NCBI RefSeq assembly: GCF_009745985.1 | Contig: NZ_WFIX01000190.1 | Location: 124,001 to 188,000, forward strand | Source: Microbacterium karelineae | GTDB taxonomy: Bacteria > Actinomycetota > Actinomycetes > Actinomycetales > Microbacteriaceae | Direction of reading: 5' to 3' | DNA: 64,000 bases | Shown: positions 40,355 to 48,122 of the stretch, in pieces | Numbering within the stretch: the stretch's first letter is position 1 | Layout of the letters: each line of letters opens with the position of its first letter | Notes under the pieces: generated by a model | What the model was told of the DNA's origin: nothing | What the model saw: only the letters and a program-made list of their open reading frames with translations | Database searches by the model: none | Position numbers and translations under genes: made by a program

Positions 40355-40369
40355 TCCCGCTGGGTGGGA
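40355..40369. promoter_or_regulatory. second IclR-operator copy upstream of the regulator
   Basis: TCCCGCTGGGTGGGA, flanked by C and G that extend the pairing, is a degenerate version of the pcaH operator. It lies 15 bases upstream of the IclR start codon, a good position for autorepression. Confidence 0.5.
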
Positions 40370-40412
40370 GGGGTGATGTTCGCGAATCGCGCCTCAACGC
40401 ATATTCCCCTGC

Positions 40413-40447
40413 TGACAATGTCACTGAAGTGGCCATTGAGTGACATT
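40413..40447. repeat. near-perfect palindrome upstream of the AlbA_2 gene
   Basis: ACAATGTCACT (40413-40423) and AGTGACATTGT (40437-40447) are perfectly complementary around a 13-base centre that itself contains TGGCCA. It could be a hairpin ending read-through, or an operator. It is the most AT-balanced patch in the neighbourhood. Confidence 0.6.
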
Positions 40448-40526
40448 GTGGGCCGGTCGGTGGTCGTCAACGACGCAGGGCCGGCCGGGCCGCTGACAGC
40501 CATCAGATCGACTGACTCGCACGCGC

Positions 40527-40590
40527 GAGTTTTGCGTGAGTTTTGCGCTACCCTCACTCGTGTAGGGTTTGAAAAACTCAGGAGAAACTC
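40527..40590 (+). promoter_or_regulatory. operator-like array of GAGTTTT half-sites
   Basis: GAGTTTTGCG occurs at 40527-40536 and again at 40538-40547, 11 bases apart. The inverse AAACTC occurs at 40574-40579 and 40585-40590, again 11 bases apart; the last copy abuts the ATG at 40591. Four half-sites in two-by-two inverted order on one helix face suggest cooperative autoregulation of the following gene. An AGGAGA ribosome-binding site lies between the last two. Confidence 0.6.
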
Positions 40591-42375
40591 ATGCACTCCG
40601 ACATCGCAGCGGCGCTCGAACGAATCGCGCGCGGCGAACGCGCCGCCGATCTCGAGACGGCAACCCTCGACTTCAAGGAGCACAAGCGCTCACGCGACGA
40701 CCTGCTGAAGGTCATCGCACGCTCCGCGGCCTGCTTCGCGAACGCCGGCGGAGGCCACGTGGTCGTGGGCGTCGCCGATCGAGTCGGCGGCGGCGACGCC
40801 TTCACGGGGACGGACCTTCAGCCCGATCCGACGCGCCTGCGCATCCACCAGCTCACCGATCCGCCGTTGCTCGTCGATGTCGAGCGAGCCGACACGGCAT
40901 ACGGAACCGTCGTCGTCATCTCGGCACCGAGGGGTCTCCAGGTTCACATCGCAGATGGAAAGATCCCGACCGAGCGAGTCGGAACGAGCTGCGAACCGAT
41001 GTCGAGTGATCGGATCGCCGTCGTCACCGACGAGCGTCGCGGCAGGGACTGGAGCGACGAAGACAGCGACGTACCCCCCGAGGCATGCGATCCGCTTGCT
41101 CTCGAGAACGCCCGGAAGCTCCTTGCTCAGCTGCCTGATTCGACTCGACGCTCCTACGCGACCGCCACGGACATCGCGCTCCTCCGAGCGCTCGGCGTCG
41201 TCACGGAGACGCAGACCCTCACTCGAGGCGGCGCCCTTCTCTTCACCGCCGCGGAGAGACCCGCTGAACGAATCGCCTACACGCACAGGCGCACGCCCGC
41301 GGGCGCGATCACCGTGAACGAGATCCTTCACGGTCCGATGCTGACCGCGATCCTGCGCACCTTCGAGTACATCGAGGCGAGGAACGATCGCACCCCGGTA
41401 TCTCTGCGCGGCGGGCAGCAGCTTCACGTCGCCGACCTCCCTGAGGGCGCGTTGCGGGAGGCTGTCGTCAACGCGGCGATGCATCGCGAGTACCGCTCGG
41501 GATCAGGGCGCATCACGGTCGAGCACACGCAGACGCAGCTCGCCGTGACATCTCCTGGCGGCCTCGTATCGGGCGTCCGACCCGACAACGTGCTCACGAC
41601 GTCGTCTCGACCACGAAACCCCAAACTTGCCAGCGCGCTCAGGTTCCTCGGCCTCGCCGAGACTGCAGGGACCGGCGTCGACCGCATGTATGCGGAGATG
41701 GCCCGCGTGGGCCATCAACCACCGATCTACACCGCAACGCCGGAGCACGTGCGCGTCGCGCTCATGGGCGGGGCGCCGAATACGGCCCTGACCAAGTACG
41801 TCTCGACGCTGCCGAATCACGAGCGGGACGACGCGGACGCAATGCTCGTACTGCTCACTCTCCTGACGAAGAAGACCATCACGGCGGCGGAGATCGCGCC
41901 GCTCCTGCAGAAGCCGACCGTCGAAGAGGCGAGCGCGGTTCTTCTGCGCCTTGCGACCCACGACGTCGCGATGCTCGAGCCGACTCGACAGAGCGCGCGC
42001 CGCGCCGCGCCTGTCTTCCGTCTCCGCGAGGAGGCATTGGTGGCGCTCGGCACGGCCGTCACCTACCGGCGCCGCACGACGGATCAAGTTGACAGGAAGA
42101 TCGTCGACTACGTCAAGGAGACGGGCACGATCAACGGCCGTGTGACGCGCCTGCTTCTCGAGCTCGATACCGTCCAGGCTTCCCGTGTCCTCAGCGATCT
42201 CGTCGATCGTGAGCTCCTCGTGAAGACCTCAGAAGCGACGCGCGGCCCGAGCGTCACCTACGGTCCCGGGCCGAAGTTCCCCGCTCAGAAGAAGCAGCGG
42301 AGAACGGCCTCGCGCGGCCGAGACCAGGAACCCCCGAGCGAAGAATCGCTCTTTCCTGACATCTGGGGTGCGTGA
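40591..42375 (+). CDS. AlbA_2/Schlafen-domain, ATPase-containing regulator-like protein (COG2865 type)
   Basis: 594 residues. An N-terminal AlbA_2 (Schlafen-like DNA/RNA-binding) domain spans about residues 15-135 (LETATLDFKEHKRSRDDLLK, ACFANAGGGHVVVGVADRVG). An HATPase_c_4 domain spans about 270-385 (LPEGALREAVVNAAMHREYR, GLAETAGTGVDRMYAEMARV). The rest carries two winged-helix-like segments (about 420-460 and 495-545). The family is predicted transcriptional regulator; some AlbA_2 proteins are found in defence islands. Base composition is less GC-rich than neighbouring pca and phd genes, suggesting later arrival. Its target is unknown. Confidence 0.85.
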   Translation: MHSDIAAALERIARGERAADLETATLDFKEHKRSRDDLLKVIARSAACFANAGGGHVVVGVADRVGGGDAFTGTDLQPDPTRLRIHQLTDPPLLVDVERADTAYGTVVVISAPRGLQVHIADGKIPTERVGTSCEPMSSDRIAVVTDERRGRDWSDEDSDVPPEACDPLALENARKLLAQLPDSTRRSYATATDIALLRALGVVTETQTLTRGGALLFTAAERPAERIAYTHRRTPAGAITVNEILHGPMLTAILRTFEYIEARNDRTPVSLRGGQQLHVADLPEGALREAVVNAAMHREYRSGSGRITVEHTQTQLAVTSPGGLVSGVRPDNVLTTSSRPRNPKLASALRFLGLAETAGTGVDRMYAEMARVGHQPPIYTATPEHVRVALMGGAPNTALTKYVSTLPNHERDDADAMLVLLTLLTKKTITAAEIAPLLQKPTVEEASAVLLRLATHDVAMLEPTRQSARRAAPVFRLREEALVALGTAVTYRRRTTDQVDRKIVDYVKETGTINGRVTRLLLELDTVQASRVLSDLVDRELLVKTSEATRGPSVTYGPGPKFPAQKKQRRTASRGRDQEPPSEESLFPDIWGA

Positions 42376-42425
42376 ATCCTCTCGAGGCGCGGAGTTCACA
42401 GCGAAGCTCCGCCGCCTGAACGCCC

Positions 42426-42863
42426 CTACTCCTCGAACGCGAGCTGCGCGAGGATCCGCTGCAGGATGACGGCGTCGCCCGCGTCGACGTGTGTCGAGAC
42501 GTCCGTGACGACCGCGCGCGCCTCGGCGCAGATGGACCGACCCTCGTCGGTCGCGGCGACGACCTTCGCGCGGCGGTCGCGCGGATCCGTCTCGCGCGCG
42601 ACGAGGCCCCGATCCTCGAGGTCGTCGACGAGCGCGACGACCTGGCTCGGGTCGAGGCGCAGATACTCGGCGATCTCGCGCTGCGTCGGTGGCTCCTCGT
42701 CGAGCGCCAGGCACAGCACGGAGTACGAGCGCACCTTCAGGCCGAGGGGCGCGAGCGCCTTGTTGTCGCGCTGGGCGGCGACGACGCTCGCGCGCGTGAG
42801 CAGGAAGCTCGCGTTCTGCGCGAGCGCGGCCCCCCGGGCGGCGTCTGCGTGGACGGCTGGCAT
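42426..42863 (-). CDS. phdR: MarR-family regulator, PhdR-like
   Basis: 145 residues with a MarR winged helix: PTQREIAEYLRLDPSQVVAL, VDDLEDRGLVARETDPRDRR and KVVAATDEGRSICAEAR. It is divergent from the SDR-led CoA operon with about 100 bases between. In Corynebacterium glutamicum the corresponding MarR protein PhdR represses phenylpropanoid genes and is released by their CoA thioesters. The symbol is by analogy of gene order. A 13-base palindrome at 42900 is its probable operator. Confidence 0.85.
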   Translation of the reverse strand: MPAVHADAARGAALAQNASFLLTRASVVAAQRDNKALAPLGLKVRSYSVLCLALDEEPPTQREIAEYLRLDPSQVVALVDDLEDRGLVARETDPRDRRAKVVAATDEGRSICAEARAVVTDVSTHVDAGDAVILQRILAQLAFEE

Positions 42864-42899
42864 GAACCGACCTTATCAAACACGTGCATCCGACAACCA

Positions 42900-42928
42900 T
42901 TGACTTTTTCAAGCATTCGCGCTGTGAT
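42900..42928 (+). promoter_or_regulatory. MarR operator and phd promoter
   Basis: TTGACTTTTTCAA (42900-42912) is a near-palindrome whose first six bases also form a -35 (TTGACT), followed after 17 bases by a weak -10 TGTGAT (42923-42928). The same 13-base sequence, in the opposite orientation, lies at 55930-55942 in the ABC/esterase promoter. A repressor bound here would block the promoter. Confidence 0.68.
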
Positions 42929-42966
42929 GGTCACAGCACATGGATCACCTCAGATCGGAGAGAGCA

Positions 42967-43893
42967 ATGACGCTGCAGGGCACAGTCGCGATCGTGACGG
43001 GCTCGGGACAGGGCCTCGGGCTCGCCTACGCACAGGAGCTCGCCGCCCAGGGCGCGAGCGTCGTCGTCAACGACGTCGACCAGGCCGCGGCCGACGCGGC
43101 CGTCGCCTCGATCGTCGACGCGGGCGGCACGGCCAGCGCCGTCGTCGCACCCGTCGGCCCGACCGAGACCGCGAAGGCCCTCGTCGATCACGCCTACGAG
43201 ACGTACGGCCGCCTCGACGCGCTCGTGACGAACGCCGGGATCCTGCGCGACCGCACCCTTTGGAAGATGACGGACGCCGACTTCGACGCCGTGATCGACG
43301 TGCACCTGCGGGGCACCTTCACCTGCGTACGCGAGGCAGCGACCCGCTGGCGCGAGGACGGCACGGCCGGCCACATCGTGTGCATCGGCTCGCCGACCGG
43401 CCAGCGCGGCAACTTCGGCCAGACGAACTACGCGGCCGCGAAGGCCGGCATCGTCGGCATGGTCCGCACGTGGGCCCTCGAGCTGAAGAAGGCCGGCATC
43501 ACCGTCAACGCCGTCATCCCCGTCGCCGCGACCGCCATGACGAAGACAGTGCCGTTCTTCCAGAAGGCCGTCGAGGCCGACGAGCGCGGCGAGGCGATGC
43601 CCGACTTCTTCCGCAAGGAGCTCGGCTTCGGCACCGCGGCCGACGTCGCCGGCATCGTCGCCTTCCTCTCCTCCGACGCTGCAACCGGCATCACCGGCCA
43701 GGTCGTCGGCGCAGGCGGCGACCGCCTGCAGCTGTGGTCGCACCCCGAGGCCGTCACGTCGGTCTTCCACGACGGCGGCTGGTCGTACGACGACCTCGTC
43801 GACGGCTTCGCGGGCGCTGTCGGCGAAATGCAGTCCGTCGGCGAGAAGTTCCCGCCGCTCCCCGACGAGCTCGCACCGGAGCCCGCGAAGTGA
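42967..43893 (+). CDS. phdB: SDR-family dehydrogenase, PhdB-like 3-hydroxyacyl-CoA dehydrogenase
   Basis: Short-chain dehydrogenase of 308 residues from ATG 42967 (GGAGAG seven bases upstream; an earlier ATG at 42940 has no such site). NAD(P) motif VTGSGQGLGLAYAQELAAQG, NAG at NAGILRD and catalytic Tyr-Lys in TNYAAAKAGIVGM. A 50-residue C-terminal extension after the SDR core is typical of this branch. Expected role: oxidation of the 3-hydroxy-3-arylpropionyl-CoA intermediate. It starts a five-gene operon matching phdBCDE-phdA; substrate is inferred from gene order. Confidence 0.82.
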   Translation: MTLQGTVAIVTGSGQGLGLAYAQELAAQGASVVVNDVDQAAADAAVASIVDAGGTASAVVAPVGPTETAKALVDHAYETYGRLDALVTNAGILRDRTLWKMTDADFDAVIDVHLRGTFTCVREAATRWREDGTAGHIVCIGSPTGQRGNFGQTNYAAAKAGIVGMVRTWALELKKAGITVNAVIPVAATAMTKTVPFFQKAVEADERGEAMPDFFRKELGFGTAADVAGIVAFLSSDAATGITGQVVGAGGDRLQLWSHPEAVTSVFHDGGWSYDDLVDGFAGAVGEMQSVGEKFPPLPDELAPEPAK

Positions 43894-44777
43894 CCGCGGA
43901 GCGCTACGAGTCGTCGATCGACCTCGCCGCGCTCGAGGCGATCGACACGCACGTCCACATCGAGATCGACGCGGAGGGCCATTCATCCCTTCCCGCCGAC
44001 CTGTCGGAGGCCGCGAGCAGGTACTTCCGCGCCGACGGGCCCCGCCCCGACCTCGACAGCATCGCGGCCTACTACCGCGAGCGCAAGATGGCGGCGGTCG
44101 TGTTCACGGTCGATTCGTCGACGCACCTCGGGCAGGCGCCGATCTCGAACGACGAGATCATCGACGGCGCGATCCGCCACAGCGACATCCTCATCCCGTT
44201 CGCCTCCGTGGATCCGAACCGCGACGACGCCGTCGACGAGATCGGTCGCCTCGCGGAGCGCGGCGCGCGCGGATTCAAGTTCCACCCGACCGTGCAGGGC
44301 TTCGATCCGAGCGACGACCGCTTCGCCCCCGTCTACGACGCGATGCAGTCGGCCGGCGCGATCGCCCTGTTCCACACGGGCCAGACGGGCATCGGCGCGG
44401 GAATGCGCGGCGGGCGCGGCCTCAAGCTCGCCCTCTCGAACCCCATGCTGCTCGACGGCGTCGCCGCCGACTTCGGCGACCTGCAGATCATCATGGCGCA
44501 CCCCTCCGTGCCGTGGCAGGACGAGGCGCTGTCGGTCGCGACCCACAAGCACAACACGTGGATCGACCTCTCGGGCTGGAGCCCCAAGTACTTCCCGCCC
44601 TCCCTCGTCCGCCACGCGAACTCGCTCCTCAAGGACCGCATCCTGTTCGGATCCGACTTCCCGCTGCTGACGCCGGACCGCTGGATCCGCGACGCCGAGA
44701 AGATGGAGACGTTCAAGCCCGAGGTGCTCCCCGGCATCATGAAGCTCAACGCGGCGCGGCTGCTCGGGCTGTCATGA
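43890..44777 (+). CDS. phdC: amidohydrolase-family metal-dependent hydrolase, PhdC-like
   Basis: 295 residues in the amidohydrolase-2 (ACMSD-like) group. Metal-ligand motifs are AIDTHVHIEID near the N-terminus, FHTGQTGIGAGM, MAHPSVPWQDEA and FGSDFPLLTPDRW. The GTG start at 43890 overlaps the SDR stop. In the phd pathway this enzyme is thought to cleave the 3-oxo-3-aryl-propionyl-CoA in place of a thiolase, releasing the aromatic acid. That role is inferred from the conserved order; other decarboxylase/hydrolase reactions are possible. Confidence 0.82.
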   Translation: MTAERYESSIDLAALEAIDTHVHIEIDAEGHSSLPADLSEAASRYFRADGPRPDLDSIAAYYRERKMAAVVFTVDSSTHLGQAPISNDEIIDGAIRHSDILIPFASVDPNRDDAVDEIGRLAERGARGFKFHPTVQGFDPSDDRFAPVYDAMQSAGAIALFHTGQTGIGAGMRGGRGLKLALSNPMLLDGVAADFGDLQIIMAHPSVPWQDEALSVATHKHNTWIDLSGWSPKYFPPSLVRHANSLLKDRILFGSDFPLLTPDRWIRDAEKMETFKPEVLPGIMKLNAARLLGLS

Positions 44778-45949
44778 GAGTCGATCCCGTGCTGGACCGG
44801 CTCGGCCTCGCCGAGCGGCACCTCTCCCCCGCGGCGCAGGGCGCGCTCCGCGAGCTGGACGAGGTGCTCGAGGAGCGGATCCGCCCCCTCCTCGCCGACG
44901 CATGGGAGCGCGCCGTCATGCCCGACGAGGTGCTCGACGCCCTCGTGCCGCTCGACCTCATGACGCCGCGCGGCGTCTCCGCGGACGAGGCCGGATCGAG
45001 CATGTTCTCGGGATTCCGCAACTACGTCCTCGCCCGCTGCGATGTATCGGTCGCGACCATGTACAACGCGCAGGCAGGCCTGTTCCGCGCGATCGTGCGG
45101 CACGGCGGATCCGCCGAACAGGCCGCGCGGTGGGATCCGCTCATCACGCGCTTCGAGATGCGGGGCGTCTTCGCCCTCACGGAGCCGGACCACGGATCCG
45201 ACGTCGCGGGCGGCCTCGCGACGACCGCACGGCGCGACGGCGACGCCTGGATCCTCGACGGCGAGAAGAAGTGGATCGGCGGCGCCGATCGCGCCGACGT
45301 CCTCACGATCTTCGCGCGCGATGCGGAGGACGGCGCTGTCAAGGCCTTCCTCGTCGACCGCGAGGCCGCCGGCGTCAGCCTCGAGCCGATCGACGGCAAG
45401 GTGTCGCTGCGCATCATGCAGAACTTCCGGATCCGCCTCGACGGCGTGCACGTCGCGGAGGATCGCCGGCTGCATGGCATCGACTCGTGGCGCGACGTCG
45501 CGGCCGTCCTGCGGCGCATGCGCTCCGACGTCGCGTGGATCGCGGCGGGCCTGCAGGCCGGCGCCCTCGACGCCGCCGTGCGCTACGCGACCGAGCGGGA
45601 GCAGTTCGGCCGACCGATCGGCGGCTTCCAGCTCGTGCAGGAGAAGCTCGCCCGCATGCTCGGAAACGCCACCGCCTCCCTCACCCACGCCGTCGCCCTG
45701 TCCGCCCACCAGGACGCGGGGCGCTGGAGCGACGAGAACTCCGCCCTCGCCAAGATGGTCACCGCCGCATCGGCCCGCGAGACCGTCGCCCTCGCCCGCG
45801 AGGTGCTCGGCGGCAACGGGCTGCTGCTCGAGAACGACGCCGCGCGATTCTTCGCCGATGCGGAGGCCGTCTACTCATACGAGGGCACCCACGAGATCAA
45901 CGCCCTCATCGTCGGCCGGTCGCTGACCGGCGCATCCGCCTTCGTCTGA
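44774..45949 (+). CDS. phdD: acyl-CoA dehydrogenase, PhdD-like
   Basis: 391 residues from ATG 44774, overlapping the amidohydrolase stop (ATGA). Flavin-binding FALTEPDHGSDVAGGLA and KKWIGGADRADVL; C-terminal block REVLGGNGLLLENDAARFFA then YSYEGTHEINALIVGR, whose Glu sits at the catalytic position of glutaryl-type dehydrogenases. It would introduce a double bond into saturated phenylpropionyl-CoA, letting the operon handle dihydro compounds such as 3-phenylpropionates as well as cinnamates (inferred). Confidence 0.88.
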   Translation: MRVDPVLDRLGLAERHLSPAAQGALRELDEVLEERIRPLLADAWERAVMPDEVLDALVPLDLMTPRGVSADEAGSSMFSGFRNYVLARCDVSVATMYNAQAGLFRAIVRHGGSAEQAARWDPLITRFEMRGVFALTEPDHGSDVAGGLATTARRDGDAWILDGEKKWIGGADRADVLTIFARDAEDGAVKAFLVDREAAGVSLEPIDGKVSLRIMQNFRIRLDGVHVAEDRRLHGIDSWRDVAAVLRRMRSDVAWIAAGLQAGALDAAVRYATEREQFGRPIGGFQLVQEKLARMLGNATASLTHAVALSAHQDAGRWSDENSALAKMVTAASARETVALAREVLGGNGLLLENDAARFFADAEAVYSYEGTHEINALIVGRSLTGASAFV

Positions 45950-45967
45950 ACCACCGAAAGGACCACC

Positions 45968-46432
45968 ATGACCACCCAGACCGTCGTCCCCTACGCAGAG
46001 ATCACCTCCCTCGCCGGCCGCGACCTCGGCTTCACCGATTGGTTCGAGGTCACCCAGGACCGCGTGAACACGTTCGCCGACGCCGTCGACGACCACCAGT
46101 GGATCCACGTCGACCCGGAACGCGCGACGGCCGAGAGCCCCTTCGGCGGCCCCATCGCCCACGGGTTCCTGTCGCTCTCGCTCGCGACGAAGTTCTGGAC
46201 CGAGCTGTGCGAAGTCGAGGGCGTCACGACCAAGGTCAACTACGGCCTCGACAAGGTGCGCTTCGTCTCGCCCGTCGCCGTCGGCGCCAAGGTGCGGATG
46301 AACGCCGTCGTCGCCGAGGTCACCGAGGTCAAGGGCAACGGGTATCAGCTGAGCGTCGACCACACCTTCGAGGTCGAGGGATCCGAACGCCCCGCCGTCA
46401 TCACGCGGAGCCTGTACCGCTTTTATGTCTGA
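45968..46432 (+). CDS. phdE: MaoC-family enoyl-CoA hydratase, PhdE-like
   Basis: 154 residues, hot-dog fold. The hydratase-2 motif is visible as FADAVDDHQWIHVDPERATA with SPFGGPIAHGFLSLSLATKF. It would hydrate the cinnamoyl-CoA double bond. It starts 18 bases after the dehydrogenase with an AAAGGA ribosome-binding site. The stop codon lies inside a strong hairpin. Confidence 0.88.
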   Translation: MTTQTVVPYAEITSLAGRDLGFTDWFEVTQDRVNTFADAVDDHQWIHVDPERATAESPFGGPIAHGFLSLSLATKFWTELCEVEGVTTKVNYGLDKVRFVSPVAVGAKVRMNAVVAEVTEVKGNGYQLSVDHTFEVEGSERPAVITRSLYRFYV

Positions 46433-46458
46433 CGCGCGAAAGGCGCGCCAGACATAAA
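46422..46458. terminator. strong hairpin between maoC and the CoA ligase
   Basis: A 16-base stem (46422-46437 with 46443-46458, one A-C mismatch) with a five-base loop and A/T-rich ends (TTTATG...CATAAA). It begins ten bases before the maoC-type stop. There is no downstream T-run, so it may attenuate rather than fully stop transcription into the ligase gene. Confidence 0.6.
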
Positions 46459-46529
46459 GTGCCCCTCTGGGCAGATCCGGCTCCGCCGTCTGCCTCACCC
46501 TCCCCACCCCGCAGAACAAGGACGTTCAC

Positions 46530-48122
46530 GTGTTCAATGCAGGCATCGGCGCCTGGACCGCGAAGAGGCGCCTCAAGGATCCCGACAAGCAGGCCCTCGT
46601 GTTCGGCGAGCGCGCCTTCACCTACCGGCAGTTCGCCGACGCGGTCGACCAGATCGCCGAGGTGCTGCACGTGCGCGACATCTCGCGCGGCGACCGCGTC
46701 GCCTACATCGGCGAGAACAGTCCCGAGTTCCTCTTCACACTGTTCGCGTGCACGCAGATCGGCGCCGTGTTCGTGCCGATCAACACGCGCCTCGCGCCGC
46801 CCGAGATCACGCACGTGCTCACCGACAGCGGAGCCCGCGCGATCGTCTACGACGACGAATTCGCCGAGCGGATCGCGCCGGGCGTCGCGGCCGGCGACGT
46901 CATGCACGTGATCCCCACCCGCGAGAGCAGCGCCGGGTCTCCCGCCCTGCCCGAGCTCATGACCCGCTCGCACGGCGGCCGCGTCGCCGAGGCGATGGAT
47001 CCGGGCGACCCGGCCGCCATCATCTACACCTCGGGCACGACGGGCCGCCCGAAGGGCGCCGTCCTCACCCACGAGAATCTGACCTACGTCGCGATCAACG
47101 CCGTCATCGACTACGGCTTCGACTCGAGCGATCGCTCCCTGCTCATCTCCCCCCTGTTCCACGTCGCCGCGCTCGGCATGGGCGCGTTGCCTATGGTGAT
47201 GGCCGGCGGCACGATCGTGCTCGAGAAGGGCTTCGACGCCGGCCGCGCCCTCGCCCTCATCGAGCGGCATGGGATCAGCGCGATCAGCGGTGTGCCGACG
47301 ACGTATCAGCTGCTCGCCGATCACCCCGACTGGGATCGGACGGATCTGTCGACGCTCCGCAAGCTCACGTGCGGCGGATCCGCCGTGCCGACGCGGATCC
47401 TCAATGCCTACGAGGAGCGCGGCATGTCGTTCTCGCAGGGATACGGCATGACGGAGACGTCGCCGGGCGCGACCCACCTGCCGCCGCAGTGGACGCGCGA
47501 GAAGCAGGGCAGCGTCGGCCTGCCCCACTTCTTCACGAACATCCGGATCACGAACGACGCCGGAGAGGTCGTGCCTCGCGGGACGATCGGCGAGATCGAG
47601 ATCCAGGGCCCGAACGTGTTCCCGGGCTATCACGGCCTGCCCGAGAAGACGGCCGAGTCGTTCCGCCCCGGCGGCTGGTTCCGCTCCGGCGACATGGGGT
47701 ATCTCGACGACGACGGATTCCTGTTCATCGCCGACCGCCTGAAGGACATGATCATCTCGGGCGGCGAGAACATCTATCCGGCCGAGGTCGAGAACCTCAT
47801 CGCCGACATCGACGGCGTCACGGGCGTCGCCGTCATCGGCGTACCCGACGAGAAGTGGGGCGAGGTGCCGTGGGCGATCGTCACCCTCCGCGACGGCGCA
47901 TCCCTCACGAGCGAGCAGCTGGTGGAAGAGCTCTCCGGTCAGATCGCCCGCTACAAGATCCCCCGCACGACGCACGTGGTCGACGAGTTCCCCCGCACCG
48001 CATCGGGCAAGATCCGCAAGGCGGACCTGCGCGCGCGCTTCACGGGATCCGTCCGCCCCACCCACGACGTCGGCACGAAGGAGCCGTGGACGACCGAGAC
48101 GATCCGCACGCCCGAGAGGTGA
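46530..48122 (+). CDS. phdA: AMP-forming acyl-CoA synthetase, PhdA-like
   Basis: 530 residues, ANL superfamily. Adenylate loop IIYTSGTTGRPKGAVLTH, YGMTETSPGATHLPP, GWFRSGDMGYLDDDGFLF and the C-terminal catalytic lysine in RTASGKIRKADLR. It would activate a hydroxycinnamate as its CoA thioester with ATP. The start is GTG at 46530, with AAGGA eight bases upstream. Last gene of the operon. It could also act on ordinary fatty acids; the aromatic assignment rests on context. Confidence 0.85.
   Translation: MFNAGIGAWTAKRRLKDPDKQALVFGERAFTYRQFADAVDQIAEVLHVRDISRGDRVAYIGENSPEFLFTLFACTQIGAVFVPINTRLAPPEITHVLTDSGARAIVYDDEFAERIAPGVAAGDVMHVIPTRESSAGSPALPELMTRSHGGRVAEAMDPGDPAAIIYTSGTTGRPKGAVLTHENLTYVAINAVIDYGFDSSDRSLLISPLFHVAALGMGALPMVMAGGTIVLEKGFDAGRALALIERHGISAISGVPTTYQLLADHPDWDRTDLSTLRKLTCGGSAVPTRILNAYEERGMSFSQGYGMTETSPGATHLPPQWTREKQGSVGLPHFFTNIRITNDAGEVVPRGTIGEIEIQGPNVFPGYHGLPEKTAESFRPGGWFRSGDMGYLDDDGFLFIADRLKDMIISGGENIYPAEVENLIADIDGVTGVAVIGVPDEKWGEVPWAIVTLRDGASLTSEQLVEELSGQIARYKIPRTTHVVDEFPRTASGKIRKADLRARFTGSVRPTHDVGTKEPWTTETIRTPER

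Noticed and set aside
40591-42375. Stand-alone phage-defence system
   Set aside because: AlbA_2 domains occur in defence genes, but this gene has no toxin, nuclease or restriction partner nearby; the COG2865 regulator reading fits better.
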